A stretch of 64,000 nucleotides of DNA from Epiperipatus broadwayi (GCA_028023455.1 JAQFVV010012530.1:2023501-2087500), one strand, 5' to 3'. Positions 1 through 13,610 are shown, counted from the first letter of the stretch. Notes: generated from the letters alone by a model not told the origin. Numbers and translations: made by a program.

Positions 1-265
1 AAAAAGAAGATAATAAACAAAAAATATGATAATAAAAAAAGAGAAGATAATAAACAAAGAGACCAACAAAAAGAAGATAATAAACAAAAAAGATGATAAT
101 AAAAAGAGAGAAGATAATAAACAAAAAAGATGATAATAAAAAAAGAGCTTGTCAAAAAAATGTGGATAATAAAAAGAGAGATAAACAAAGAAAAGAAGAT
201 AATCAACAAAAAAGGATAATAAAAAAAAACAAAGACAAGAAGATAATAAAAAGATAAGAGTTTCA
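1..265. repeat. Purine-rich tandem repeat, about 30 bp unit
   Basis: Degenerate tandem copies of a unit close to GAAGATAATAAACAAAAAA, with variants such as GATGATAATAAAAAGAGAG. The top strand is almost pyrimidine-free. It starts at the window edge, so the true left end is not visible. No reading frame stays open through it. Confidence 0.75.
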
Positions 266-1190
266 AATGCTGCTACAGATAATAGATGAAAACAGTAAAA
301 ATATGGCTAATAAAATAACAGACTGAATCAAACAAATTAGAAAATTTCTAAATGAAGTGAGACAAAACAAAAAAAACAAGATGTGAAAATAAAACAAATA
401 CAAAAAGTAATTGATAATTAAATAAGCCAAGTGCAGGAGGCAATAGAATCTGTGAATAATGAAAGTCAAAGAAGCTGAAATCTGTATGAGAGCAAATAAA
501 AGACCAGGGTAATCAATTAAATTCCTGCAGGTCAGAGATGATGATAGAAACAGAGAAAGAGTGAAAAAGTTGTAGGATGACCAGATGGGCAAACTGAAAA
601 AAAAACATGTCTACATTAAAAAAAGAAGAACTGAAAAGAAGAAAATAGAAGAGGAAAAGATAGATAGACAATATAAACCAAATACCTGGAATTGTAACCC
701 AATTCCTTAAAATAAGGATTTTTTTCAGGGAATGTTGGTGAGGCACCTATTAAATTTGCTCACAGTCTGAAGATATCTCAGCATTAATGCCATGACTGAA
801 GAGATAAAGCTAGCAATAATCTATATCCATGTTCAAGGTGCATCCTATGCATAGTATGACTCATTATTTATCCACCCCCATAATTTTATTGAGTTTAAAC
901 AAGCACTCATGAGATGCTATTGGAGTGATGATTACCAGAAAAGGAAAAGTATCCCAATAAAAGTTTCCTCCTTGTGAGCCATGACACTCTATTTCTTAAA
1001 CAGAAAATATCAAAATTGACAGCACTCACTGCAGATCCTCTTTCAGAATTACAAATAATAAAAATATTGTCACAACTTCCCAAGCTAAATTGAAAAGTTC
1101 TTAATTGGCACAGACAGATGTATAATGAAGCAGATAGCTCAACTGTTAAATGCACTTGATAGCAGCAAATCTGAATATGCTAAAAAGGAA
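266..1190 (+). pseudogene. Possible decayed coiled-coil / gag-like coding remnant
   Basis: The plus strand stays purine-rich and in short stretches reads as charged, heptad-like peptide (for example DENSKNMANKITD near 283-321). Many stops and frame changes interrupt it. Near 895-950 a short frame reads FKQALMRCYWSDDYQKRK, which has the look of a retroelement gag helix-rich segment. I see no catalytic motif and no zinc knuckle. This is inference from residue style only. Low-complexity purine sequence can imitate coiled coils, so the region may have no coding origin. Confidence 0.2.
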
Positions 1191-1235
1191 GGGGTATTTA
1201 AATCTCTAACTAAATCCATTTATATATATACACAC

Positions 1236-2309
1236 ACACCTGGGTCTCATTTTACGCGATAGATAGGTTCCTCAGAAAACATGCGCAAATGAAATCGCAC
1301 AAAAATAAACGTAACTTACATTAAAAAAGAGGGGATGCGGTCTGTGATTTTTCAAAATTTGCGTAAAAGCAAAGCACCAATGTAAAATTACTTTAAAATT
1401 CGCACAAAAAAAAAATAAGGAAATAAAATATGACTAATAAAAAATTTCAAATTTGAAAAAAATTGATACAAGATAAACTTTTTTTAATTATAATATTTAA
1501 TTTTATTCAAAATAATATATTTTTATGCATAATTTACAGTACAGTAATTTACATTTTTTTATACATGTTTTAATTATTATAGCTATTTGCCAAAAAACAC
1601 ATTCGTTTGCAAACAACTAGCGCCAACTTCACACTCATGTTGTGTCAGTGGTTTTCTGGTGACAATGTAATTAGTAATTAATCTTTGAGATGATGATTTT
1701 ATTAATTGTTTATGAAACTAACAACTAAAAATTAAATTTTTATTTTTGTTTTTAATTTTCAATTCCGTTTAAATATCAAATTTCACATCACATTAATTTC
1801 AAGTCATCGTAAGTAATTTTTAAATTGTTAATTACAATTAAAAATCAGATTTTAATTTTTAATTGTCAAATTTAATTGTGCCCACTGCTATTACTGACCT
1901 TTTAAAAATAAACTTGTGGACACTAAATGATTAATAATTGATTACGTTCTTTTTTTAAAAACCAAAAACAGAATGTGATTTAAAATACAAAATTAACACG
2001 CACAATGTTTGAACAAATTTACATTATAATCTTGTAAAATTTAATGTGAGTATACATAAAATGTAGAAATCATGATTTTAATTTCATTATTGCATAAAAT
2101 CTTACTATTATAAAGCACTGAAAATATTGAAATTACTAAGATAAAAGTCGAATTCCAATAATGTGCTATTACTTTCAATATAACGTAAGTGCATGAAATT
2201 TATTATTTAAAGTAATAGCGCATTATCAGAGTTCGACTTCCGGTGAAACAGGAATCGTGTAACTTCAAAATCATGTTAAATAAGTCTGCGTAAAAAGAGA
2301 CCCAGGTGT
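1236..2309. mobile_element. Non-autonomous element with terminal inverted repeats, ~1.07 kb
   Basis: The left end reads ACACCTGGGTCTCATTTTAC and the right end is its near-exact reverse complement (GTAAAAAGAGACCCAGGTGT), giving inverted ends of about 22 bp. Both sides abut (TA)n, so the target duplication cannot be read cleanly. The inside is AT-rich with no usable ORF, so it would need a transposase from elsewhere. An internal stem lies at 2145-2238. I do not recognise the superfamily from the ends. Confidence 0.65.
2145..2238. repeat. Internal stem-loop of the 1.07 kb element
   Basis: AAGTCGAATTCCAATAATG at the left pairs, with a few mismatches, with the sequence ending in GTTCGACTT at the right. 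The arms are about 32 bp around a ~31 bp loop. It lies close to the right terminus of the element. Confidence 0.6.
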
Positions 2310-5300
2310 ATATATATAGAGAAAACAATATTTTACATATGAATGTTACTCAATATGAGTCAAACCATCACCATGGACCAGAACATGAGATGAAGTGCCA
2401 TTATAGAAGAAAAAGTAAAGATTAACTGATAGTATTAATAGTCTTATCAAAACTATAATTAGATGATACAGAAGTGGATTAACCCTTCACCAAAGAAATA
2501 CTCATCAGGAATACAGTTCTTTATCTCCTTTCAGAACACAAATACCAGATGTAAGTCACCTCTTAAAACAGAGTTCCCCCATCTACAATGCTTCTGACCT
2601 TGAAAACAACAAAATGCAAATAATGAAACAGATACCAAAGAGAGAAAAAGATAATTTGCAGAGATTGGAGTAAATATTATAAAGTATAATAGCTTTGCTT
2701 TTAGTGCTGATGGTAGATAGAAGATGTTTCTCATAGATATAGTAATGTGGTTTGTTCATAAGACCTCCAAATTTTTATCTCAGCATTGCACCTACCAAAG
2801 GTTTAAACTTTTTCCAAATAAACCCCTTAGAAAAGCATGACTTTATATTAGTAAAATAATGTGTTGTCTACCAGGCACAAAACTGTGTCATGGCTGTGAA
2901 GTTATAAGACTCATAAAGTAGATGAGCAAGGTATTCCATTTGACCTAACATTCCTTTGATCATTTTCTCAATGTGCCCTCTGAGTAGTAAGGTATGTTTA
3001 AAGTGAGATGCTTTTATGGTGCTCATTCTGCATTACAAATGTGTTCTGTGATGAAGTTTTCTATCCATCATGATGATGGAAGCAGGCATTTATATATTAT
3101 GGCAATAGTCACCCTATCTTCAGAAAAAAAATATATACCAAAAAAATGATGAACCAAGTACTTTTGACCAAATAGCCCAACATGACTCAATAAATTATAT
3201 TCCAGCTTGTAAGTCTGTGGAATGAAATGTTAATGCACAGCTAAGTGACTACCAAATGCTTGTTGTAATGAAATGAAATTGACTGTATTAAACTTAAATA
3301 TCAAAAAAGGGTTTCAACTCAACTTCATTTGTCATATAAAATTATGGTAATGTAATTAGATAAGTTGTCATCTTGTTTCTCAGGATTATTTTAGGGTTAT
3401 TTAATTAATGGGGGGGGGATAATATTTAATTTTCCTATGCATATTTTCTTATAATGATAATAATGGGTTTTCATTTAACTAAATATTTCAAATCCCAAAA
3501 TGATACTATGACAGTTTTCAAACATTAAATTTGTTAAATAATAATATAAATTTTAAATATAACTATATTAATAAGAGTTATAAGTAATTGTACAATGGAA
3601 ATAAAGTAGTAACAGAATGTAACAAGTTTTTTAACTTTCTCTCTTCAGCAATTGTAATTGATTAGTAGTTTTAATTTAAACTATGAAAGAGTACTAAGAG
3701 AAAAAACTAATTTTTTTTTTGTAAATTATTTAATAGATATTAATTGTAACCTTAAAAAGGTGATAAAGTTTTTTTTAAATAGTATTTTAAAAAGAAAAAT
3801 AAGATGTTAATAATTTTGGTAAATTTTATTTTTTATTAGTCCCAGTTTTTATGCTCTCTTTATCTCTCTTCAATGCAAAAAATCAAATCAGTGCAATTAA
3901 ATGACTATCTTGTTTTACTTTTCAAATATTTTCTTTAATTAAAAAGTAATGTCAAAGGGGAAATAACTGAAAAAATTGTATTTATAAAAAAATATTTAAC
4001 TGGCTGTTATAAAACCTATCATGTTGGGGAAAGATTGTGATTGGCTTGTTCCAAAAAAATAATGGGGGGAGGGGTGTAAATAAGTGAGACAACCCAAGTG
4101 TCTTGTAAGAAGTAAATATTCCTAACTTAGTTGTTGAAGAGAGAGCGGACAAGTTTTAATCCATCTGATAAAGAAGAAAGAAACAGAAATCTTTACCAAG
4201 CTATTGCATACAATAGCAAAAGTTTTAATCAAGCTTCTAGCATAGTATGAGTTTAGTCATAAAAATGGTTTGTACAATGAAACCCATCTTCTAAATTCAA
4301 CTGAAGTCTAGACATCACCTTCCTCCATGTAACCAGCTTTCACTGAAATAAAAATATGGAGGGTTAGCCCCTAAAGTAATCTCAACCAAAAACATGAGTT
4401 TCCATCTATGTTAATCTCACTTAGGAATTTTATTACAAAAAAATGAATAAAATTTTGCTGCTGATAACCTGGAAATAAAATACTACACACCAGAAAAAAG
4501 ATAAATTAAATCATGCTCATGTGTAGAAGCCTTCAAGAAGAAAACACAAGTGGAAAACCTGAAAATTATAACTGGAAAGGATTCCACAAAAACAGTAAAA
4601 CTATAGTTGAAAGTATTTTTGTATATGCACACTTTATTAATAATAATAAAGATTTTTTATATATATAAATTATATTTTTTGTAAGGATTGCTCATTTTAA
4701 ATATTTTCATTAAGTTAATGTTTTCAAATTGTGAAACTTTTTTTTTTTAATTCAGTCATTTTTCTCTTCAAAATTATGAAATAGTTTTTAGAAAATTTAA
4801 TTTTTTGTAAATCTAATTTTTTTTAACCGTTTTTTTTTTCTTTTATTCATTTTCTCTCTTAAAAACTCAACAAAAGATTAATTAAGCTAAATAAAAGGTT
4901 GTTGATTTTGAAATGGTTGTTTTTGCAAATCTTAGTTATTTTAAAAAATTAATTTAATTAATTAAACTTTAATTTATGACTAGAAATTATAATTTTTTGA
5001 TAAAATGAATGTTTAAGATTTTATATTATTACGTCATTGTTTTTGTTTTATTGTTAATCAATTACTTATTAAATAATAGTTTTAAAAATATTTTTTAGTC
5101 TTAATTTCTTTATTCTACCCATTTTCTGTTTCATAAATTGCAGTGGGTGTGACTTTATTTCAAGACAGCATAATGTTCTAGGATTTTTTAATGATCCCAA
5201 TAAAACTATTTACTTATTTATTTATCTCTTGCTCACAGTAATAATTTATAGAGTTCTTGCTTTCTGAGCTAGATTTGTGCATAACAGTTAGTTATATCGA

Positions 5301-5986
5301 ATAGAGGTTATGTTAGTGTTATGGACAACCAAATGATGGTGATCCTGGTTGACACAAAAGGATATACTTTAAAGTCCATGTACTACATTTCATTTTATTT
5401 ATTTTTTTAGAAATTCAATTTATAGTTGGACACTACATTAATGATACTATGTGACCGGAACATTGATGATGGTCATGATATTTTTAGTATCTCAGCATTA
5501 TTGGACTTATTGTTGTATTTTGACAAAGTAACTCCTAAATTTGTGCATCCAAATAATTACTGTTTGTATTCCTGCCCTATGTTTGGCCCTGGCTAAATAA
5601 TTTGCATGGTCTATAGTGGATCACTTTCAAATAGTCACAGGATTGATTGTTGGTTTATTTTTTTTGTTGATCATTCATAATATTGAATGATTATTACTTT
5701 TTTTGTAATGCTAGAGAACTTATAGTTATTTCTGTACTAATCCCTCATATTCTTTTCTTTTATATTTAATTTAATATTTTGTTTACTTGGGATGATGGTG
5801 GTCTTTTAGCTCCTCATAATTCAGCCCTAATATGGTGTACTGTTACAAATGGATACCCAATTATGGAACATTGTAACCTCAGATTCTCTCTTATTGACAC
5901 TTATTTTCCATTCTGTTATAAATTGGAATCCAATTGTGGGACTTTGTAAACCCCCTTATATCTGTACTGTTACTATATATATATAT
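2310..5986. other. AT-rich stretch with nothing recognised
   Basis: About 3.7 kb of mostly A/T homopolymer-rich sequence. The longest open frames are tiny and unremarkable. A run of nine G lies at 3410-3418. No inverted termini, tRNA-like head or protein motif was seen. It is probably old intergenic or intronic DNA. Confidence 0.5.
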
Positions 5987-6496
5987 TATAACGGGACGAT
6001 CCTTTTCAGGACTCGAGGAAGTCGCATCTAACTATAGTCGGACTTTGAGTCTTCTTATAGAATGCCATGGATGATGTTATTTAAAGTATAATCCAATTCA
6101 CTCCTCTATTAATAACCTCATTACTCTTGGAATTCGAGCTCAGAGTAGAAATTTGCAATCGACTCTCTTCAGGCATTTCCACAAATATCCCATAGTAATA
6201 ATAAATTTAATATAAGCTATATATAACTTCTTTATAAATATTAAATCACTAAGTTGATTTAACATATATATGCATGAGTATGTATATTTATAAATATTGG
6301 TTTTATAAAACGACTAAATAAAATAAACAAACGAGACCTGTTTAATTTTGAAATCAAGTTTAACACATTTTAATCAGTAATAAAAAACAAAATATTATCA
6401 CATAAAAACATTAAAATTTGGAATTATAATCTGTGCTTATATACACTAATAAATTATTTAATATTCAAAAAAAAAAAAATAATGTAATCATTTACA
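5987..6496 (-). mobile_element. Candidate LTR fragment or short LTR, ~0.5 kb
   Basis: A block between two (TA)n tracts. It starts TATAACGGGACGATCC and ends CATTTACA. On the minus strand it would begin TGTAAATG and end CCCGTTATA, like the ends of the long LTRs at 31.6 kb and 57.1 kb. Two sub-blocks (about 6020-6057 and 6129-6180) resemble 40286-40325 and 40470-40530, so it belongs to a dispersed family. The target duplication is not resolvable inside the TA tract. Confidence 0.35.
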
Positions 6497-8749
6497 TATA
6501 TATATAATTTAAAATCATGCGTATAATAAATACACATGATACATTATAAATCTACCTATTGTGTCATTAAAATAATTCAGTGTGTATTGTATGTCTATAT
6601 ACGATAATATCCATTCACACTAGATTAATAATAAAATGTATTCTGATATTAGTTATGTATGTTTAAAAATATATTATGTTAATTGTCATGTAAGATTCAA
6701 TTTGGAATATAATAAAACTTACTTCCCAATTGAAATAATTTAAAAACGTTTACCTTAGTCAGCTGTCATTTCCATCATAGTATATATCAAAATATCAACA
6801 TCTAAATTTTATTAAATAAATAAAAAAAAATAAAGTGTTCATCTTATCAGTTCTCCACTTTAATATAGGAAGTAATTTTTCTAAGTAAATATAATTATCC
6901 ACAAAGGAAATAAAGTTTAAGAGTTCTTAAATTATACAATGAAGTAATCCAAGATGAGAAAGAATGCGGTTTTATATCCCTCCTTAGACAAAATAAAATG
7001 ATGATGAATGTTGAAACATAAAGTTCATTGATCATCCTTCGAAGAGGCAATCCAAATATTCATTCTTTAAATATTTATGTAGTAAAATATTTAACATCTT
7101 CTTCAATATAATACTCCAATATTAAAGCAGCTTTTTAAATGAGAATTACGACATTATATTTTAGGCATTGATTAAGTTGGAATAAATTTACATGTTTGGG
7201 TTTAAAACATCAGTAGAAATCTCTGGCATAAATTATCTAGCCAAAGAACATCTTTATAAATTTTTGTCTTCTTAAATTTATATTTTGAAAGCTCATTTCG
7301 AAGATGTTGATAACTTTTATAACCTTGTTAAATTCACTGATTATTTTTTTATAGTTCTTTATAATATTCAAAGGCAGTAAATTAATTACTTGAACCAGGT
7401 TTTAAAATATTGAATCTTCTTTTTTTAATTTTTCTTAAATGTGTTCTAAATTCGAACACATTTAAATTTACAAACATAGTTCTTGCCTTGATAACTAAAT
7501 AGAAGATTATTGTTATAACAATATTAGTTCGTTTTTATACTGGATTAATTTCAGCAAGCATATCACATAATCATGTGCACGCTCTCTATTGTTTAACATA
7601 TACAATTTGTAATGAACCCCAAACATTTATTTCCTTTGTTTCAACTGATAAAAATGCAATGTTGACTTAAGGCTTTGTCAAATGTCAAGTTTTATATTAA
7701 CAAAAAAAAATACTATTAGTTAGAAACATTTTATTTATGTGTGTGTATAAATAAACTAGAATTATTCATTTTTAGAATTATTCTTTTAATACTAACTGGT
7801 CTATATATATATAGCTGATACATGAAAAGCTTAAGATAGGTGTAAGTTATTTATATCTGTTGATTCGATATAGGCACAGTTAAATTCACAAAGAAACACA
7901 AATTGTTTTAGGTGAGGCTCATATGGTACTCTCACAATATATATATATATATAAAGTGCAGTAAACAGCCTTTACATAGCCCACTACAGTTTATAAGCCT
8001 CTCTAACAGCCATTAATAAGTGAACAAGACAGAAGATAATATTCACCAGGCTATCCAGTTTCTGGGTAAGAAGGGTTTTAATATTTTCCTTTTTTTTTTG
8101 CCATTTAGTTAACAGTAGCTAAACACTCACTTACTAAACAATATTTTACAATTATATGGATTGGCTATGATTTAACTATTTGAAGAAAACTTGCTTAATG
8201 TCTGTTAAAATTGATTTCTCAGCTTAGATTTGAACCCAAGTAATTAAAATGACAAGATGTGAAACTATTATATCATGAGGTCTTTTAATTATATTAAGTA
8301 ATGCAATTATACAAATAGCATTTCATAATTTGAATTTTAAATATCTTACCATTATAAATATTTATCTAATCGTAAAATAAATAATCTGGGTACTAGCAGG
8401 ATGTTTTACTGAGGTAAATTCATTGAGACATTCTTTGCACTAGAGCACAACATCTTTGCTTTATTCAATATTAGATACATCAATTGGAGATTTAACCCTA
8501 AGAAACATGTACATCAATATTTTTTGTACAGTAATGAATTTATGATGGAATAAAGATATGTACTTAAAATTCTCATTATAGAGTTTGGTATACAAATTTT
8601 TATTTAGTTTTTTTAATATATGTGAAATGCTAACAAAATTTTTAAAAAAAATATTCAAATCATCCTTCCAAACATCAAGATATTTCAGCAATGCCCCTTT
8701 GTAAATATTTGGTCAGAGATAGCAAAAGTTTAAAATGATTAATGTTATA
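6497..8749. other. AT-rich stretch, little recognised
   Basis: No coding region or element termini were recognised. A small hairpin with AAATGTGTTC / GAACACATTT arms lies near 7437-7466. A sequence ending CTCTCACA abuts (TA)n at about 7938 and resembles 43778-43797. A box-B-like GATTTGAACCC lies near 8226, but no box A is convincing. Confidence 0.45.
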
Positions 8750-9003
8750 GTCTTTTTTGGATAGGTATATTAAACGTATTTGTTTACTAGCAATTTAAGA
8801 TCATTACTCATTTAATTTCATACTCTTTGTTTAAATAGGTCTGAATTTCAATATATAACATCGTTTGCAGCATAAAACTCACGAGGGGTATATTTTTTTA
8901 GAGGCATCCTTTTGAATTCGGCTGTTTGAGGTTCAGACTTTATATTCACAGAGCATTGTTGACAAATCTTAACATTTGAACGAATGATTTGAATATTATA
9001 TAT
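8750..9003 (+). repeat. Dispersed repeat, copy 1
   Basis: About 250 bp alignable by eye, with gaps, to 15265-15512 in the same orientation. Shared landmarks are GGTCTGAATTTCAAT, TATAACATC and GTGATTTGAATA-like sequence near the right end. It has no ORF and the family is not recognised. A short piece of the same end also lies just right of the LINE copy at 18779-18805. Confidence 0.6.
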
Positions 9004-9067
9004 TGAAGCTGGAAATATGTTCTATATATTTGTGCTTCACCCCTAGTGCCTACTATATAAGCACTAG

Positions 9068-9128
9068 AATGGGTTTGAACCCAAATTATCAGTAATGGAC
9101 ACTTGCCTCAAGCGTTAGGCAGTCGTAT
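9068..9128 (-). repeat. tRNA-derived SINE head (fragment)
   Basis: On the minus strand a good box B, GGGTTCAAACCC (complement of 9071-9082), follows a weak box-A-like TGCCTAACGCTTGAGGC about 40 nt upstream. That order and spacing match the internal RNA polymerase III promoter of tRNA-derived SINEs. It does not fold as a complete tRNA. Confidence 0.4.
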
Positions 9129-9419
9129 AGATATATAGATGTATGGTTATATAACTCTAAATGGATCTCTATAAAAAATTAAATGAATGATAAATTAAAT
9201 AAATGCTTATTTTGATTATTAAGAACATTTAGTTTCGTCTTCCTATTTAAGTTGCATGCACGTATGAAAATCAATATTTGTATAATTTATACTTTAGAAT
9301 TTTTATAATATTTTGTATATTTTGATAAATATATTAATAATTTATATAAGACACCAATTTATGTGTTATAATACTGTGTAATAAAATCCTTGTTTTTTAC
9401 TTCACCTTTGAGTGGTAAG

Positions 9420-9556
9420 TTTTAAATTGGTGCTTTACGCAAAAAAGTGAAGCTTATTATTATTAGAAAAGACTTAAGTTCTCTGAAAGCGCTCAGCCAT
9501 ATAATTCTTTTCTAATAATAATAAGCTTGACTTTTTTTGCGTAAAGCACAATTTAA
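9420..9556. mobile_element. Foldback (inverted-repeat) element, ~137 bp
   Basis: Arms of about 54 bp at 9420-9474 and 9503-9556 are nearly perfect reverse complements. Each carries GTGCTTTACGCAAAAAA and CTTATTATTATTAGAAAAG. The loop is about 28 bp and contains AGCGCT. It is typical of a small palindromic MITE. The flanks are AT-rich and no clear duplication is visible. Confidence 0.7.
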
Positions 9557-12106
9557 ATATTGTGTAATATTTTATATTTCAAAGCAACTTACTAATAATT
9601 TAAGCACAATATTTATCCAATATTTTATCATCTTATATTTTGTATTTTAACGATTTTACTAGCCACTTATACATAAGGCTGATTAAGTTATGATTTAATT
9701 TATTATATTTGGTAAATATGTATAATATTTTGTAATTTTATTACTAATAATTTTGTATAGAATAAATCGACATTAAGAGAAAACAATGTAATCAACAGCC
9801 CATTGTATCATTCTAAAAGTGCATGAAATGTTATAAATACCAGAGATTCTTTCATTAAAGTTCACTTAACCAATCGGTCGATCTTTTCATGGCCATATAT
9901 TGAAATGTATGGGTACACGACTCTAAATATTTACCTTGTATATAAATAGCTAATTTTTTGGTTATCAAATAGATTAGAATCTTATTCTATTTGGAGATCA
10001 GAGTTATGATATTTCACATCAGTTTATGTTGTAATATAAATCGTGTCGGGGTAAGAAGAAGGCCGTTTATTTCCCTTTAGACCTCTGAGGACCTCATCTC
10101 ACCTGCGATCCCAGAGCCTGAAACATCTACTCCGAAAATGTGAACTGTTCCAAGAAATGCTCTCCTGAACGAAAATCTGCCGCTCTACAAATATCTGTTT
10201 CCAACCCAAGTCTATTTAAGCACCTTCAATCCCAAGCTAAAATATTTATATTGCTGCCAGCTGATGAATTCTTGATTAATTAGTTTGCTTCTATTTCCAA
10301 ATTACATTGTAAGCCTTTTTATGTCTGTTCTTTAATTCTCAAAACTGTTACATGATAAATGTCTATACAACTTACTCTCATGCTATATAATTTATTCTTA
10401 AATTTGGTGTGGCAATTTAGATTGAATTTTGTTTCTTTAATTTATTATTTTGATTAATTTAATGTGCCACGTTTGTATCAAACTCAGCGAGTAAATTTAA
10501 ATTTGATTGCTCATAGTTTTCTCCTATTACACAAAGTGAAACGTAAATTTCTTTAAAATTAATCGTTCAGCTCACTTAGTTTTATACCAATTGTTTGATG
10601 GTTTCTAATAATTTTGCTCTTAACTCTCATCTCATTATTAAGTTGTTTTACCTGTCCAGTAATTAAATCTCACCAGAAGTGAGTTTAATATTTAATTGAA
10701 ATTATATTATAAGTTATAACATGTACGAAGACACTTTGGGGCGTGTGGGAGAAAGCCATTTAGTCTATCTTCGTTTTAGAATCTTGCCCATATAATTTTG
10801 AGCATTATTAATTAATTGTTTTGGGGGGTGATTGTGTTGAGCATTCCATTATGTGGGAGAGCAGATTGTTTAAATCAGGTATTAATTAATTTATTATGGT
10901 CATTAGTGACCGATTTATCTATGCTTAGGTGTTATAAGTGTATAGTTGCCGTTGTTTATTTGTTAATTTTCTTGATTTGCCATATAATTCAGGATTTTCA
11001 GAATGGACACCACTCCTCATTATCCTTACAAAGTAGATGCTTTTCCTACTAGGGATTCGACTCAGGCACTTCTAATAAATCAATATATGGGAACAAACGG
11101 ATGAACCATCCCAACACGCTATCCAATGCCACTATTCTTTAAAGATATGTTTTGGTTGTCAGGCCAGTGTATCTGTTCTTTTGTGCAAACATGACAAAGC
11201 CACCTAAACTATCTTAAGTGGTCTCATTCTTACAAGCAATGGGAAACTATAATGATTACCGCTTTCATTATTATCCATTTTTTTATAGACCTGCAATGCT
11301 CTCTGTCAGCCATAATCGCATACCATTTGCCACCCAGTCTATTTAATTACCTAGGTTAAATTATATAATTACCACTTATGTTAGGCTGAACCATTTTACT
11401 TTTGCTCCTCTGGTCAGTCTTCATGATTTAGTAGCATGTATCCACGTACGCGATCAGAATTGCCCATTATAAAATCTCACTTATATGTATCATAGTATAA
11501 TAAACCAATTGTTGTACATTTATAATCTTTTAGATGAGGGCAAGCCACTATGTATTATCAATGATTTAATCAAGTTCCTCCATGGCCTTGGCATATTAAC
11601 CAAACTAATCCGCTTTATATTTATATATTAATTTCTCCAACTATCATATGTTTAGCCACATCTACAATCTTATTTATGTTAAATTGTATAGCAGTTGCAC
11701 TCACTAATTTTTTTTATATTGAAACAAACGTTTATCTAATTGTGTATGGTCTCGAATGACCTATTTATTTAATTCAGAAATGCATAATTGCACATTAAAT
11801 TATCAGATATGTAACCTCAATTGTATAGACATCCAAAGCTTATGTTGTTTTATTAATATATATAATCACTTATTAAATTTACTCTAGATCATTTATCTGT
11901 AATCTTGCATTTATCATTTATTACTTGAATATCTATCATTTACTATTTTATGAGACATAGTTCACTATTTAAATCATGTTTAAATTCAAACCCTTTGTTA
12001 ATGTTGTCTTGAATATTATTACGGTTCAGATCGTTAATCAATGTCAAACAACATTGAATGGGTATAGTTTATAGAAGTTATTAATTACCCCATTAAATAT
12101 ATATAT
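9557..12106. other. Unrecognised region with a GC-richer island
   Basis: Mostly AT-rich. About 10040-10210 is clearly richer in C and G and could be a 5' UTR or LTR-like segment, but I see no open frame, TATA-plus-terminus pair or splice structure that settles it. Short ORFs here carry no recognisable domain. Confidence 0.4.
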
Positions 12107-12334
12107 TGTTTCAGATCTCTTGCTCTCCCTGTTCTCATTGCTGGGCTTGGTGTAATGAAAGGCTTTTTAGTGTCATCAAAAGTGTGGTTCGTGTAGTCAT
12201 AGTCCCTGGATCTCAGGCAAATCAGTTGATATTTAGTATTGTTCATGACTTATGTATCTTGCACATACTAGATGAATATACGTTTGCTTGGATTCTAGGT
12301 CTTGTTGAATGAACACACGATTTTGACCGGTACA
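12107..12334. mobile_element. Short TG...CA-bounded insertion (mini solo LTR?), 228 bp
   Basis: It begins TGTTTCAGATCTC and ends GACCGGTACA, with the same four bases ATAT directly on both sides (12103-12106 and 12335-12338) inside (TA)n. TG...CA ends with a 4 bp duplication are typical of LTR integration. On the minus strand the start TGTACCGGTCAAAATC is close to the start of the candidate LTR at 63399. The AT target makes the duplication weak evidence. Confidence 0.4.
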
Positions 12335-12419
12335 ATATATATACACACAATAACTATCAAGATCATTGTTTTCACCTTGTAAAATAGCTTATTTTAATTT
12401 AACATACATTGTTTTCAAC

Positions 12420-13610
12420 AGTGCAAAGTAGCAAATCTATTTCACTTATGCCGGTTCTGCTACTTAGTGTCAGCTTGAGAAATCATTAAATGCTTAACAA
12501 TTCCCTATACAGAATTGTCTTATCCATGTCTCCAGGCTGTTTTCTAGCTCATTGCTTGCATCATTGAGGAGTTTTAGATTTCGATCTAGTACATCTGGAT
12601 TTTTTTTTAGATTTATTGCCCCTTTCATCCAGCAACCATATTTACTCTTTTATTATCAAGCTATCCACATAATGTTTTTTAATCTATGTTTCCTGTATAG
12701 TTATAAAAATCTAACATCAATTCTTTATCAATATATTTTAATCTTAAACAAGGCAAAACTCTCCATACAGCAGTGCCATCCTGTACCAACCAGAGTAATC
12801 AATGAATTCCAGAAGGCTTATGCATAAAATCCCTATCTAGTGCCTACTCATCCAATATCCCCAGACTAGTTTCTGGCTTGTGGCCTTTGGCAGTGAAGAG
12901 CCTTGGATCTGAGAGCACTACACCTGGATTATGTGCTAATATAAGAGATGGTGATCATGTAGTATTTTAATCTTCTTGGTTTTTAATACACATAGGTCTA
13001 TATTCATGGGATAGGATTTTTACATGATCAATAAAGTATCACATGAATTCTGTCATCATGTTACTTATAAACAGTAAATCTATTTCTCAACTTCTACCAT
13101 CTAGTGTAAGACCGAGTAATCACAAATGCAAGAAGTCATTGCTTAATCAATAGCCATCCAGGGTTGTCATAACTATCTGCCCATACTAGTTTGCAGATTA
13201 TGGGTTTCATCAATGCTAGTTTTGAATCTGGATATAGTACTCATGAATTTTTTTGTATCTAATGCATTTCTTCTTCAGCATTCAATATTAACTCTTTGTT
13301 TTGCTACCAAGCTGACAAAATGATATTCTAAATATCATGCTTTGAATCTAAACCAACTTACTTGCATAGTTATATAGATATGACATCAGTTCAGTATCTT
13401 CAAATTTCAATGTCCTCAACTTTTAATTACTTTAAGTATCTCTATTCTTTGGCTGTTATTGCTATTATACCAACAAACATCACCTGATCTCTGCCTATAT
13501 GTTACTTTTATCTGCTTTAATTCTGCCACTTTGTGTAAGCTAGAGTAATCAACAGATGTCATATAATAGTGCTTAATACATCCCTATCCAGTGGCTTAGA
13601 TTCAAAACAT
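12420..13610 (+). repeat. Degenerate tandem repeat, ~320-430 bp period
   Basis: A composite marker (GTGTAAG-like, then GAGTAATCA, then GCTTAAT, then CCCTATCCAG-like) recurs near 12458, 12778, 13100 and 13533. The spacing is about 320, 322 and 433 bp. Copies are strongly diverged. No frame is conserved between units, so it is non-coding satellite-like DNA or an old tandem duplication. Confidence 0.5.
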
